A stretch of 64,000 nt of DNA, taken from assembly GCA_027627225.1 (NCBI GenBank), contig JAPFQT010000078.1, forward strand, positions 124,001 to 188,000, in the 5' to 3' direction. The notes under the pieces are model-generated. The model saw only the letters and a list, made by a program, of their open reading frames with translations. It searched no databases and was not told the DNA's origin. The DNA comes from Congeria kusceri. Taxonomy: Eukaryota; Mollusca; Bivalvia; Myida; Dreissenidae. Below, piece by piece: positions 1-12,361 of the stretch (its first letter is position 1; each line of letters opens with the position of its first letter). The position numbers and the translations under genes are program-made.

Positions 1-149
1 CAGTTTAGCGGTTATTACAGTCGAGTAGCGGTATAGTTTTACGGATCATTCTGGAGATAGTTGATGCATCACGATTGAAGTCGGTTACATCATATCATAT
101 CTGAAACTACAATAGGCAGAATGTTATGTGCTGGCAGTTGTAGCGGCAA

Positions 150-1105
150 TGCTGTAGGCATACTTAATTAAGAGCTGTACTTTTAACAGCGCTGTTAGCG
201 CAATGACGAGTGCGCTAATTCAGGCACATGCAAATATAAGTACCTGAATTTGTGTCGTTTGCTGCTTAGTCGTAACTTTGTTAAACTTCTTAAGTTTTAT
301 ATACATGATCAAACATCATTTTTGTTGTTTATCATTGCAATTGCATCTATTTTGAAATATGTAAACTGTGTTTAATAATATTTTGCATGTTAAAATCAAA
401 AAAAATAAAGGCGAAAACAACACTTTGAGATGCTAATTTGGGAACCGATTTTCGTTTGTTGTTTAGGCGGAACTTTGTTTACATAATAATGTATTAAATG
501 CACTGTCAAAACATAACTTTAGCTTCTTATAATTGCAATTTAAAATATATAGTAGATGTATGTTTTGTTTTAAACTAATATAATTGTTTTTGTAATTAAT
601 AAATAAAGCCCCCCAAAACCGCTTGGATTCTGTTTAGTGTATTTGTCTACTTGTGTCAAGTAACCAGTATTATCGCCTAGGGACGTATCTGGAGTATTCG
701 GTGGTTTTCCAGTAAGTTTGCAGAAAGGTGTTTAATGCGTTAAAGTTGTGAATAGATGTTTTGTTCTGTTCTGTTGTATGTGCTGCATGCAGTAAAATAA
801 TGTAATAAATACAAACTGACAACGTTACAAATTATTTTATTTCTTTGCAACGTATAGAAAACGCACATCACATACCAAATTAATTTAAGTTTATATTAGT
901 TTAGATTTTCGATTTATCAATTGAACAACCTACCAAGATTTCCAGCGAAGTCTATTTTTAATTTGTAAAATATCTGATGCACCAGAGCGCTAAAATTATA
1001 TTTTAGCGGTAAAATGAGAGTGCTAATTCATGTACACGCTAATATCCCGCATTTTTATTACCGTTAAAATTTAGCCGTGCTAAAATAAGTATGCCTACAG
1101 CAGCC
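150..1105. mobile_element. Non-autonomous inverted-repeat DNA element
   Basis: A perfect 16-bp inverted pair, GCTGTAGGCATACTTA, lies at 151-166 and, reversed, at 1086-1101. Similarity between the arms continues inward for roughly 100 bp in diverged form, with repeated GCGCTAA/TAGCG motifs. Flanking direct repeats TAGCGGCAA (141-149) and TAGCGGTAA (1106-1114) match at 8 of 9 bases and look like a target-site duplication. The interior is AT-rich and has no credible ORF, so the element would have to be moved by a transposase made elsewhere. The superfamily is not clear. Confidence 0.5.
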
Positions 1106-1172
1106 TAGCGGTAAGCATGTCAGATTTGCGTTCCGTAGATCCCGGGTTCGATTCCTGGCAGAGGTTGAGAAT
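1095..1172 (+). other. tRNA-like sequence (SINE head or tRNA pseudogene)
   Basis: An A-box-like TAGCGGTAAGC and a perfect B-box-like GGTTCGATTCC are spaced as in a tRNA. The T stem can pair (CCGGG with CCTGG) and a T run follows the B box. The acceptor stem does not pair convincingly, so this is probably a tRNA-derived SINE head or dead tRNA rather than a working gene. The element at 150-1105 appears to have inserted into its A-box region. Confidence 0.45.
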
Positions 1173-1179
1173 TTTTTCA

Positions 1180-1759
1180 TGTACCGTTTCGAGAGACTTG
1201 CTACTGCAGATGCTTAACAAAGTAAAAGGGAATACATTTTCAGATATTTCCAAAAGAAAACAAGACATATAAACTTAGACATAGTATCGCATAACACTTG
1301 CTAATATGGTTGAAAAGCTCGTAGCACAGTCTTTGCATTCATGAAATGTTTCATATTTTTAATATTCAGCAATTTGTTGTTTGTTTATCAGGTTAAGATT
1401 GAGTTTTGCTCAACTCCACAGCTTTTGATCTTCTACAGACTAATCATCTGTCTTCCACAGAGTGTCCTGTTATGAGACGGATAATGGTCATTTTTCACTA
1501 TACCTGTACATGTATATCCGGAGAATATGTCTTAGAAATGAAAACATTGTGTCGGAAAATTAATATATGTAAGTAGCTCACTGAGGAGCATGCACTTAAA
1601 AATCGGACAAAAAATTTGTCTCATTAGGTTCCTTGCCCGACAGGTTTTTTTTATTATTTTGAATTGAAATTTGTTTTAAAAGGCTTTATATATTTTTTAC
1701 TTGTACAGAATTTTACGACTGACCTAAATTCATCAGCTACACATTTGACGCACTAGATA
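1180..1759. other. Unannotated AT-rich stretch
   Basis: No ORF, repeat array or RNA signal was seen. Confidence 0.5.
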
Positions 1760-2352
1760 TATTGAATTGAATGTCGGACAATTGCCTTCCCGGACATATG
1801 CCCTCCCATCAAATTTTAGTCAGGCGGACATATGCCCTCCCTGACATTTGCCACCCCGGACATATGCCCTCCCTGACATTTGCCACCCCGGACATATGCC
1901 CTCCCTGACATTTGCCACCCCGGACATATGCCCTCCCTGACATTTGCCACCCCGGACATATGCCCTCCCTGACATTTGCCACCCCGGACATATGCCCTCC
2001 CATTAATATTTCAAATTGACACTGGCCCTCCTATGCTTAAAGTATGTGTAAGAATAAATGTAACATGGCTAAATTAAATTAAATCTACATCATTTATCAC
2101 AACCTGCTAGTGTTCAATAACTTTAATTATTATCATGCAACTGCAAATACTCACTTTTTTTCAAACCGTAAACAAAACATAGTAAAAGGATAAATAACAT
2201 ATTGTAAACATAACAGGAGGGCCAGTGTCCAGGTGACATATTAACGGGGTGGGTGGCATACGTCCGGGGAGGGCATATGCCCGCCTGAGTAAAAATTTAT
2301 GGGAGGCAATATGTCCGGGAGGGCATGTGTCCGGATAACTATTGAATTGAAT
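1760..2352. mobile_element. Foldback element with 13-bp direct repeats
   Basis: The left arm (about 1773-2035) and right arm (about 2216-2339) are reverse complements of each other, with matching landmarks in the same order: GGACA..TGCCCTCC, CCCAT..AATTTT, CAGGCGG/GCATATGCCCTCC and ACTGGCCCTCCT near the inner edge. TATTGAATTGAAT flanks both sides (1760-1772 and 2340-2352) and is a plausible 13-bp target duplication, although AATTG-rich local sequence could also explain it. There is no transposase ORF. The left arm has been expanded by a tandem repeat that the right arm lacks. Confidence 0.65.
1826..2001. repeat. 32-bp tandem repeat built of two 16-bp halves
   Basis: The unit recurs exactly every 32 bp, starting at 1826, 1858, 1890, 1922, 1954 and 1986 (5.5 copies, essentially identical). 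Each unit splits into related 16-mers, GGACATATGCCCTCCC and TGACATTTGCCACCCC. Long reading frames across it are by-products of the period. Confidence 0.95.
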
Positions 2353-2409
2353 TGACAACAAATACAATTCAAAACGGCATGATTGAGAGAAAAAGTAGAT
2401 TCTGTGTTT

Positions 2410-2850
2410 GATAAACACACATGCCCCCCGGTTGGTGCTGGATAGCCCATTTCTTAGTCCAAATTAGGTCAAGGTCAAAGTGAGGTTGCGTGATATGGGT
2501 GGATTGGGAATGGTCATAAGTATAACAACTGTGTGATTATCCAAGTGTAATTGCAAGCGGTGTTGGCGCTAGAAAACGGTAGTCTACTTAACCAAGAAAC
2601 AGCCCATTTGAATTATTCTAAGTGCAAATTAGGTCATGGTTAAGGTCAAAGTGAGGTAAGTGAAATGGGTGGATAGGGAATGGTCATAAGCAACAACTGT
2701 GTAAGTATCCAAGTGTTGTAGTAAGCGGTGTTGGTGCTCTAGACGAAACTTAAAATCTACTTAACCTTGTCACGGACGGGAGGACGGACAGACAGATAGG
2801 ACAATCACTATATGCCTCCCGCATCAAGATGCCGGCGGCATAAATATAAT
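2410..2850. mobile_element. Pearl-like element, two 170-bp modules
   Basis: The module containing 'atgggtggat' and 'gggaatggtcataag' starts near 2491 and recurs near 2661. It is followed by a GACGGACAGACAGA tract (about 2770-2800) and a tail hairpin, TGCCTCCCGC...GCCGGCGGCATA (about 2813-2843). This order (tandem core, ACGG-type microsatellite, terminal hairpin) is the known layout of bivalve pearl elements, which are related to non-autonomous Helentrons. The left end is uncertain; TGCCCCCCGG near 2422 may be the head. Confidence 0.55.
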
Positions 2851-3389
2851 TACACAACGACAATATATTTATTTCAAAATTTGATTTACATTTTTACGAG
2901 GCAATATTGTATTCTAACTTTTGAATATTATAACATGCTAAGCAATGATTAAGTCAAATTTATAATATTTAATAAATGTTATAGTAAATCAATGAATATT
3001 TTCATTTAGACATTAATAACAACTGTATTTAAGGTGACATAAGTCATCCCTCTCTAATTGCCAAGAGTGCCCAGTGATACGTAATAGCGAACAACTAGAG
3101 TGCCTTCAGCGCTTTGATTTAACAATAAACCACTACAGTGTGCCATAAGTATCTGATTGTGGAATGCTTTTCCAAAATATTAGCATACCCAATAGACGAC
3201 AGTATGGCTGATTAACCAAAATAACTACTTTAAACTCAACCCTGCTTTTGAGAGTTTCACATTTTTATCAACTGAAAGGATCAAAGTAGCGCTGGCAACT
3301 TTGTGCCAAATATAATTGTATTGACGAGGAATATGTTAATAGATCTGTGATTGTGATTTTAAGAATTACTAATTGCTTTCACATTCCGA
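2851..3389. other. Unannotated AT-rich stretch
   Basis: No coding, RNA or repeat signal was recognised. Confidence 0.5.
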
Positions 3390-3549
3390 TTTCAAGACTT
3401 AGTCAGTCGCAAGAGAAAAGAAACTAGGCATGTCACAGACATGGATGGCCCCGTGACACATGTTTGGACACATACCAAGGGCATGTTGCCAACACTAATA
3501 TTTGCTTCAACAAATTTATTTATATATATATTTGCTATAATGGAAAAAA

Positions 3550-4757
3550 TGACAAAGGGACTTAACTCTGCCAAAATTGCTTGCAGATAAAATTCCTTTC
3601 TTTACGATCACCTACATGTTAAGGTTCTTCATCTGTGAAAGTTTGACCAAAATCCGCCAAGCAGTTAAAGAAGAAACCACAACATTTGGAAAGTATATAT
3701 TCAATAGTGGAAAACTAGAAATGTGTCACCAGACAGATGCCCCCACCTATGCAGCTTGTTCTACATGGCCCCGCTTTGTCTATATGCATACAAATCATTT
3801 TGCTCAAGAAGAATTCTCCTTTTATATTGTACTTTCTGTTTATTCTGTAAAGTAAGTTAAGGTAACACAATTTCCAATCAATAGTTGTAATCCTGACAAA
3901 AAATCTTCATAAATCGTAACATTAATAGATTTGACCTTGGACCTAGGGATCTGGTTTTTGCATGCTACAAACCATCTCACCATGCTTAACAATTGTGCAA
4001 AGTTATTTAAAATTCCTTCCATGCTGGACAAAATGATGCTTCGGACAGAGTCTATGGCCTAAATTCTTATATTTGACCTGTGACCTTTAAGTGTGACCTT
4101 GACCTCGCACTTAGGGAATGGTTCTTGCACGCAATACACCATCTCAACATGCTTAGCACTTCTGCCAAGTTATTTGATGAAGTTCCCCACTGGACAAAAT
4201 TATGCTCAGGACAGGGTCTATGGCTTAAATTCTTATATTTGAACGTTGACCTTTAAGTGTGACCTTGACCTTGGACCTAGGGACCTGATTCTTGCGTGCA
4301 ACACACCGACTCATTATGCTTAACATTTCTGCCAAGTTATTTGAAAATCCTTCTATGCTGGACCAAATTATACTCCAGACCGGACCTTTGGCTGAAATTC
4401 TGATATTTTATCTTTGAACTTTAAGTGCACAACACACCATCTCATCATGCTTAACGTTTCTACCCCCCCCCCCCCCCCCCCCCAATTAGAGAAGAGTTAA
4501 GTCCACAAAATGTTGATTAGTATATATTCTATAGTTGAAAAAATGCCAATTGACCATAATTCTGCCAAAATTGGTCGCAGGCAAAATTCCTTCCTTTACA
4601 ATCATCTAACATTAAGGTTATTCACCTGTAAAAGTGTGAGCGAAATCCGCCTAGCAGTTAAAGAGGAGTTGAGTCCACAAAATTCTGGGAAGTACAGATG
4701 GACGTATGGACAGACAAGTGCAATGCTTAATGCCTCCCACTTTGTGGCGGCATAATA
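3550..4757. mobile_element. Pearl-like element, ~169-bp modules
   Basis: The phrase 'ccatctcancatgctta' recurs at about 3968, 4137, 4306 and 4436, a period of 169 bp with a shortened last unit. A second module (CCAAAAT..GCAG..AAATTCC..TTTAC) occurs at about 3570 and again at about 4563. The tail has a GACGTATGGACAGACA tract and a hairpin, TGCCTCCCACTTTGTGGCGGCATA (4731-4754). A 21-base C run at 4463-4483 interrupts the array. The left end was not found. Confidence 0.55.
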
Positions 4758-5117
4758 AATGCTTTGCAACTAAATTTCTAAATTTGTAGTCATACTTAGA
4801 AGTACTCTTTTTTTTTACCTCCTACTGATTTCAGCATCTATAACTGAACCATGAAGTATAGTCATTTACAACAAATTATGCACCAATGCAAATAGTACAA
4901 TAAAATAGATGAATAACCCAAAAAAATTTGACAGGCGAATGCATGAGCAAATCCAGTACAATACACTCTACACTGTACTATGAACATTAAACGATTCTCA
5001 AATAAACGTCAAACCTCGTTATTTCAATGCAATGAAAGAGACGTAATAACACCTATTCCAATTTACATCTCCATGTTTTCTGAAGATCCAGAAATGAAGA
5101 TGCATATATTGCAAACA

Positions 5118-5915
5118 TGACTGAGATACCAATACAAACATGCATGGATTTACTATTGGTAAGCATGCAGTGTTACAGAAGAATTCTCAATGACTGAGAT
5201 ACCAATACAAACATGCATGGATTTACTATTGCTAAGCATGCAGTGTTACGGAATAATTCTCAATGACTGAGATACCAATACAAACATGCATGGATTTACT
5301 ATTGGTAAGCATGCAGTGTTACGGAAGAATTCTCAATGACTGAGATACCAATACAAACATGCATGGATTTACTATTGGTAAGCATGCAGTGCTACAGAAG
5401 AATTCTCAATGACTGAGATACCAATACAAACATGCATGGATTTACTATTGGTAAGCATGCAGTGTTACAGAAGAAATCTCAATGACTGAGATACCAATAC
5501 AAACATGCATGGATTTACTATTGGTAAGCATGCAGTGCTACAGAAGAATTCTCAATGACTGAGATACCAATACAAACATGCATGGATTTACTATTGGTAA
5601 GCATGCAGTGTTACAGAAGAATTCTCAATGACTGAGATACCAATACAAACATGCATGGATTTACTATTGGTAAGCATGCAGTGTTACAGAAGAATTCTCA
5701 ATGACTGAGATACCAATACAAACATGCATGGATTTACTATTGGTAAGCATGCAGTGTTACAGAAGAATTCTCAAAATATACAGAGAGACACTGAAAAATG
5801 TGCTCAACTATTGGTAAGCATGCAGTGTTACAGAAGAATTCTCAATGACTGAGATACCAATACAAACATGCATGGATTTATTATTGGTAAGCACACAGTG
5901 TTACAGAAGAATTCT
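5118..5915. repeat. 73-bp satellite array
   Basis: Units begin at 5118, 5191, 5264, 5337, 5410, 5483, 5556, 5629 and 5702, exactly 73 bp apart, and differ by only a few substitutions. Each contains TGACTGAGATACCAATACAA and GGTAAGCATGCAGTG. The last part swaps in a variant tail (AAAATATACAGAGA..CTGAAAAATGTGCTCAA) twice, near 5774 and 5917. Near identity suggests recent amplification or conversion. Confidence 0.95.
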
Positions 5916-5929
5916 CAAAATATACAGAG

Positions 5930-8460
5930 ATACTGAAAAATGTGCTCAACACATACAAGGAGTTGTATTTAAGTGGTCAACAAATATATATGAGAGAGTG
6001 AATTAATATTATTCTTAAAACATTTTTACTGTATTAAAAACTTGGCATACTGTGCAGGATCTTGAGGATTTTGTAGATAATGTGTCAGGTCCAACCAGCA
6101 TTGTACACAAATAATACTTGGGCCAACCTTAAAAAATTGTTTGTTTGCCATTGCCATCGAAAAAAATAGCAAATTTATAAACGATCCATTTAGCGGCAAA
6201 ATATAGCATACAACACAGACATTGCTTTTGATAATATAATCAAGTGTCTCTTGATACAACGAGAGCTTGCTAGCAATCATCTTTAATTAGACAATGAATG
6301 CTGACAAACAGCCTGTAGTTTTCACAAGTTTGATAAAACATTATTAAAATTGCATTTTGATATGGCATATTATAAGCAAGGGTCCATCTGATACTGTTAA
6401 TTCATTACCCTAATGGAAAACGACCGAAATGAAAGAAGAGCGAGCCTTTATTTAACCCAAAGAAAAAATAGAATACTCAGATTTAAAAAAAACTGGTTTA
6501 AACTTTGATTTAACAAAGAAAAACCTTTAGAGTCAGGACTTTTTCGTCGGGTAGGTAGGCAATGGCAAACTTAGTTAATTTTAATGTTCGCCTTGTTTCT
6601 ATGCAAAATGGATTCTTTATTTTTTGAAAACTTTCTAGACAATAAAATTCTGCAATGTTCAGAAAAATGAATGGTTAATACAGGCTACAACTGTTTTTTA
6701 GTTAGAAATAAATTTGAAAATGCTAATACAATCTAAGGGAAGAAACTTTCAATTCATGCACATGTTTACAAAATTTTACTACAATTGACAGTTATAAATT
6801 ACAACCCCATACTAATAGGGAAATTAATTGTATTTAACCTGATGACAGGGAGGTAACTCTTGCCAAACCAAATCCATCTTTAAATTATCACTATCATCCC
6901 ATGGGAGACAACGCTTCAAAACCAACTTGTATAAAATCTAGAACATTGCTCAGTAATGCATTCAGAGGGTTAAACCCAGTCAGTGCTTACATTGTATATT
7001 ACTGGCTCTGTCAACATAATTAGCACCGTACCAATATTGGTAATTTATATCTACCAGGGTTATAATTCAATATATGAATTCACTAATAAAATGTTACTTC
7101 AGAACTAATTGATTGTTTTGTGTTGTATTGTGCATAATTTACATGTATTACTCAAGCTGCAGGAACTCCCCCCTAACTATCTCTTTTACTCTCCTCTTTC
7201 CCCTCTGTGTTTTTTTGCACAGGAAGATAATTTAGTAACACAGATCTTAATTTAACTGTTATTTGATAATCTACTTTTTCTGTTGTTAGCAGAGACCTCC
7301 CTTATTCAACCAGGCTTCTTTATTTTAAAACCATTTATTAAGAATGCTTCTTGCTCTATTTACATCTGTCAAATCTTAATAAACAGCTTTTTATTGCAGT
7401 TTTTATATACAAACGTAGAATGGGGAGGACCCAGTAATCAATCTCTTAATTTGTATAAAATGTTGTATTAACTCCAATGGGTAGTGAGATTTTTACTATT
7501 TTTTTACAATAATTTTGACCAAGTTTGACTAAACCATCACTGTTGATCAAGATGTCAATACTTCTGAGTGATATTGTATATTTTGAACACTTAGGCCATC
7601 CTTAAACAATTGTTTGTTTGCGGTAATGCGACCCAGAATTTTCAAGGTGGGTAGGTAGGTCAATTTATTTTAATTTTTTGGGGGGAGGGATGGGGTATTG
7701 GTGGGAACAAATGTAGACGACTCTCAGATGTGGACCAAATTACCTTAACACAAATACAAGAGCAAATCACATTGGTTAGTGTATGCCAGTGGCATCAGAG
7801 CATCGGATTACTAACACTGTTAAAAATTAAGCTTTATTTCTTGAAATTATCGGTTATAAATCTAGATGCGCGCCCAGCGTCTGGGGCGCATAGATTTCCG
7901 ATGAGACGCATACTTTCATAACGTCTGCGTCTTGTGGACGCAATAGAATTTGGGAAAACAAATAGAAGTGATATCTCGTGACTCTCGCTTATATTCCAAT
8001 ATAAATAAAAATATATATTATAGTTGCCATGTCCGTAGAAGACCGTGTATAACGCGTACCATGTATGATGGGCACCCAAATTTTCAAGCAAAAGGGTTAG
8101 GGTTATCATCGTTTCAGCTTTTAAGCTCTGTATGCAAAACTTCTATATAAGTAAACATGTTACAAGCAGTCTTGTTTTTGCACTGTTGTCATACAGGGGT
8201 AATTCCTGTAATTCAATATTATTATCTTAATGTATAGCTATATTTAAATAAAGAAGTTTTATTTTACAATCCTAGTATTACATTTTAATTATCATGTTTT
8301 ATACACGTTATTGAGTTCTTTTACTGATAATATCAATTTTAAACACATAGATTCTTATTATAAGCACTGCACCCACACTGCAAAGTAATATTATATATGT
8401 AGCTTCCCCTTTAACAGAGGGAAACGTCGTATATTATATACACACACACTTTTCTATGTG
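5930..8460. other. Gene-free AT-rich stretch
   Basis: Only short chance ORFs are seen. A GGTAGGTAGG motif occurs at about 6550 and 7655 and again at 44935, suggesting decayed copies of one dispersed repeat. A GCGTCTTGTGGACGC inverted motif lies at 7927-7941. Confidence 0.4.
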
Positions 8461-9145
8461 AAGCAGTGTGCTCCGAAAATTGTTTTTAACCGAGGACGAA
8501 CGGGTAAGTAGACTAGCTCAGATCGGTGAATAGTCTAGCTAAAATTTATAAATCAGCCTAAGGGAAACGACTCCAAATGCACCATGTTTACCAAACTTTT
8601 CTATCTCAATTTGTAAAACATTTTGTAAGTTGAGGCCGAGTTTTTTCATCCACTTTAAGTACATATCTTTATGAAACTTGTATACATTGTTTATACACTT
8701 TTAATGCTAAAGACTTGAATATGTCATTACCATGCCTATACATATGATTTTTTTCCCCTAAACAAAGCACATTTTATACAACATATATACGAGAAAATAA
8801 ATGCATATTAATTAGAAGAAAAAATCAAATCTATTTTGAAGGCTATGTGTTGTATCATCAATGGGAGCCACACTTGTTACTTGTTGTGACAGACTGAAAT
8901 AAAGTGTATTTGTGTGTGCAAATTACGTTGATTTTTCTTGTTTTTGTTAATTAAAGTAAGTATGTAACAGACTAAACTCTTACAATAGTTTACATATTTA
9001 ACATATACATGGAATATACATTGTGTTGTATCTAAAAGGTATGTCACTTGACACGATTTTATAGTCAAATGGGAGAAATAAGCAAACATTTATAAGACAT
9101 GTTTTGAAATATTGACCATCAGCCATTTTTATCAGGAGGCTGAGC

Positions 9146-9525
9146 GTTATATTAGCTGGAACTTGTTCATAAAAATGTAGGTTTATTGTTATATTAGCTG
9201 GAACTTGTTCATAAAAATGTAGGTTTATTGTTATATTAGCTGGAACTTGTTCATAAAAATGTAGGTTTATTGTTATATTAGCTGGAACTTGTTCATAAAA
9301 ATGTGGGTTTATTGTTATATTAGCTGGAACTTGTTCATAAAAATGTGGGTTTATTGTTATATTAGCTGGAACTTGTTCATAAAAATGTAGGTTTATTGTT
9401 ATATTAGCTGGAACTTATTCATAAAAATGTAGGTTTATTGTTATATTAGCTGGAACTTGTTCATAAAAATGTAGGTTTATTGTTATATTAGCAGCGAGCC
9501 ATTCATTAAAATGTAGGTGTATTGT
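9146..9525. repeat. 42-bp tandem repeat
   Basis: Units start at 9146, 9188, 9230, 9272, 9314, 9356, 9398 and 9440, every 42 bp. A decayed ninth unit starts at 9482. Each includes TTATATTAGCTGGAACTTGT and AAAAATGT[A/G]GGTTTATTG. Copies 1-8 are almost identical. Confidence 0.95.
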
Positions 9526-10220
9526 TAATTCTCCAAGAATTATTCCTGTGTACTTTGGTTGAATATTTCCTAGTAGTTTATGAAAAGATATTTAAAGTGT
9601 TTACAGACGCAATGATACATGTACATACAACAGGACAAAATGCCACTGTATAAGCTTTTTTTCGATAGTAATATGCATGATGCTTGGCACAAACTTTGTA
9701 AGCACATCTGGCGGGAGAGGAGGAGGCCAAAATTCACTCATCATTGGACTGGAACATATTGCCGATATGTGCAACAAGACATGTCACTGATTATTAATAT
9801 TAAGTATTTCTACGCATTATAATAAACACAATGTCACAGCGAACAAGCACAGACTAGTACATTTCAAGGCACAAATAACTCAAAATTATTCCACGGGAAC
9901 TTGCCAATAGTATGCACAAGTTGGCTTGGTACTGGCCTTCTTTAGACCAAGTTACTAATAGCACTACAATGAATAATTGACTTAAAGTTTTTTCAACTTC
10001 CATCCAGTGGCTTCAGAGAAGTTGTTACAAGCAAAATACAAAATGCTGATAACAAAAGACAGACAACAAACAACTGACGACAGACGATGACTGAACACAA
10101 TAGCTCACACCTGAGCATTTCAAGCTCAAGTGAGCTCAAAATCTGTTTAGTGCATTCATACTGTATTTGGACAGCATGGCACTGAGGCAGCAACTATTGT
10201 TGATATCACTGTCATCTTAC

Positions 10221-10390
10221 CTTGGCAAGAACTTGTGTTTGCCATCCTTGACTTGACAACTTTCCCAACCACTGTCATTTCCACCTAGGCAGGATGGAGG
10301 TCTGTACAGGTCTAGTGTCTGGCTGAGTTCCATTGCTGCTGCTTACAGAACTCTAGTCCCTGGCTGACCAATCTGTCCTCCATACTTCAA
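10221..10390 (-). pseudogene. Broken duplicate of exon-like segment c
   Basis: This is a paralogue of 11869-11695 and keeps both splice borders (acceptor ..ACACAG, donor GTAAGA). It is 170 bp against 175 bp, so its frame is shifted, and all three frames carry stops (one is TAG just after TDWSARD). It lies downstream of segment d, as expected if the segmental duplication copied the exon and the extra copy then decayed. Confidence 0.5.
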
Positions 10391-12361
10391 CTGTGTATAC
10401 AAAACAGAAAAATAACAAGCTCATGCGGATGGTAAGTTGGTAAGTATAAGAATTAGTAAGAAATTCATCAAGTTTTTTTGTGATTCTGTGAGTACTCAAC
10501 AGGCCACCTGTAGTAAAAGAGAGGTGTTCTCCTCTCAAACAAAGGGGTTTTTGTCAGGAAGATAACACATATACCAGTATGATCTAACATATCTATCCTT
10601 CAATCAAATACTTGTGTAATTAATTATTAATCAACCATTCACCACACTACTTTAAAATCATGTACCAGTGAATTAAACAATGTTACATAACTCACATGTA
10701 GAATAATTGTTCTTATTTTGATTTCATTATATGCAGTCCGCAATAATTTCATGACAATCCCATGGTTTCTATGGCAAACGTATCAACTTATAGTCAACAT
10801 TTGATGCCACTCTGTATTTCAAGATTGCTTTGACTACCATGCAGACAGTAAAGCTTGCCATACAATGAGTTATATAACATTAAACTATACCTGAGCGAGT
10901 TCCCAGGCCTGTTTCACCCTCTCATGGGCGTCACCGATGCTGCTGAACAGTCGGTCTGTTACTGGATCGTGTCCACAGTCTCTTCCTGGGTCTTCTTAAC
11001 GACAAACAGGTTATTAGACTAGCTTGGACTATGCGGTGAATAGTCAATGTAAAAAATTCTAAATCAGTCTAAGGGAAACAACTCCAAATGCACGTTTACA
11101 AAAATTTTCTACCTCACTTTGTAAAACATGGTGGTAACTTGAGGCCTAGGTTTTTCATCCACTTCATGGAATTTAGAAGTACATATCTTCATGAAACTTG
11201 AATACATTGTGTATAAACTTTTAATGCCAAACACTTGAATATGTCATGAACAAGTGTATATATATATATATGACAATTTTATTTCATGGCACAACTCACA
11301 AATTATAAGACTAGATCTTGCCAATAGAATGCACAATCTGGCTTGGTACTGGCCTTCATTACATCAAGCAACTAATGCCACTACAATGAATAATTGTCTT
11401 AAAATACATTGTCTTACCCGAAGTGACAACAAACAGTATCAAATGTGGATTCCTACAAGTTTGATTCTGTGAGGACTGAACACATATGCCCAGTTGTTTT
11501 TTAACTTCCATCCAGTGGCTTCAGAGAATGTGTTAAACGCAAACTACAAAATGTTGACAACAAACAACTGACAATGGACGATGACTGACCACAATAGCCC
11601 ACACGTAAGCACTTCAAGCTCAGGTGATTGCAATCTTACTACAATTGGATGGCATGCCATTGAGGCAGTGATTGTCGATATTAATAATTATTACCTCTGG
11701 AAGATTTTCGGATTGCAACCCTCTGCATGACAACTATCCCAACCACTGTCACTTCCACCTAGGCAGGAGGGAGGTATGTCAGTACAGGTCCAGTGTCTGG
11801 CTCGAGTTCCATTGCTGCTGCTTACTGAACTCGATTCCCTGGCTGACCAATCTGTCCTCCGTACATCAACTGTGTATATACAACAGATTAATATGGCATT
11901 CATGTGGATGTTGTTTTGGTAGAAAACACATTATGTAACATTTACTGTTCTATTAAATAATTGAAGTGTAATTAATATATAAAATAGTCCTCCTGTGTGG
12001 ATTGTTTTGATAAAAGTATTTTATTTTTCTAATTACAATGATCCAAGCAACGAAATTTACAAGTATTAATACTGAATAATCACCAGGACAGGTACTTAAG
12101 GCAAAATAATAAGCACACAAACTGAATATAGACCTGAAAACATATAAACCATATACATGATTAAAACATTACCTGGACACTGGACAGTGTCCATTGTAAA
12201 CTTTAAGTGACCACTGCTGCACGGACCCAGATCTCAGTCATCGCTGCCAGTCACTGATGGAGGACCATCACACTGGAGACTGTGTATGTAATCTGTCACA
12301 GCAGAAGACTGACCTGGGGCCAGTTCACAAAAACAAGTTAACCTACATTAAAGTACATATA

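Larger units (their letters stand above)
8470..11905. repeat. Local segmental duplication, two diverged copies
   Basis: About 8480-8745 matches about 11010-11250 (same order: agggaaac.actccaaatgc, ttgtaaaacat, ttttcatccact, ttgaatatgtcat). About 9880-10398 matches about 11310-11885 in the same orientation. The first copy has about 1.1 kb of extra sequence between these blocks, including the 42-bp satellite. The second block carries an exon-like segment in each copy. It also holds a pearl-type tail, 'gctcacacctgagcatttcaag'. Confidence 0.75.

Noticed and set aside
1095..1172. Functional tRNA gene
   Set aside because: The B box and T stem are good, but the acceptor stem does not pair and a transposon interrupts the 5' side.
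5118..5915. CRISPR-like array
   Set aside because: The 73-bp units are contiguous with no variable spacers, in eukaryotic sequence; this is a satellite.
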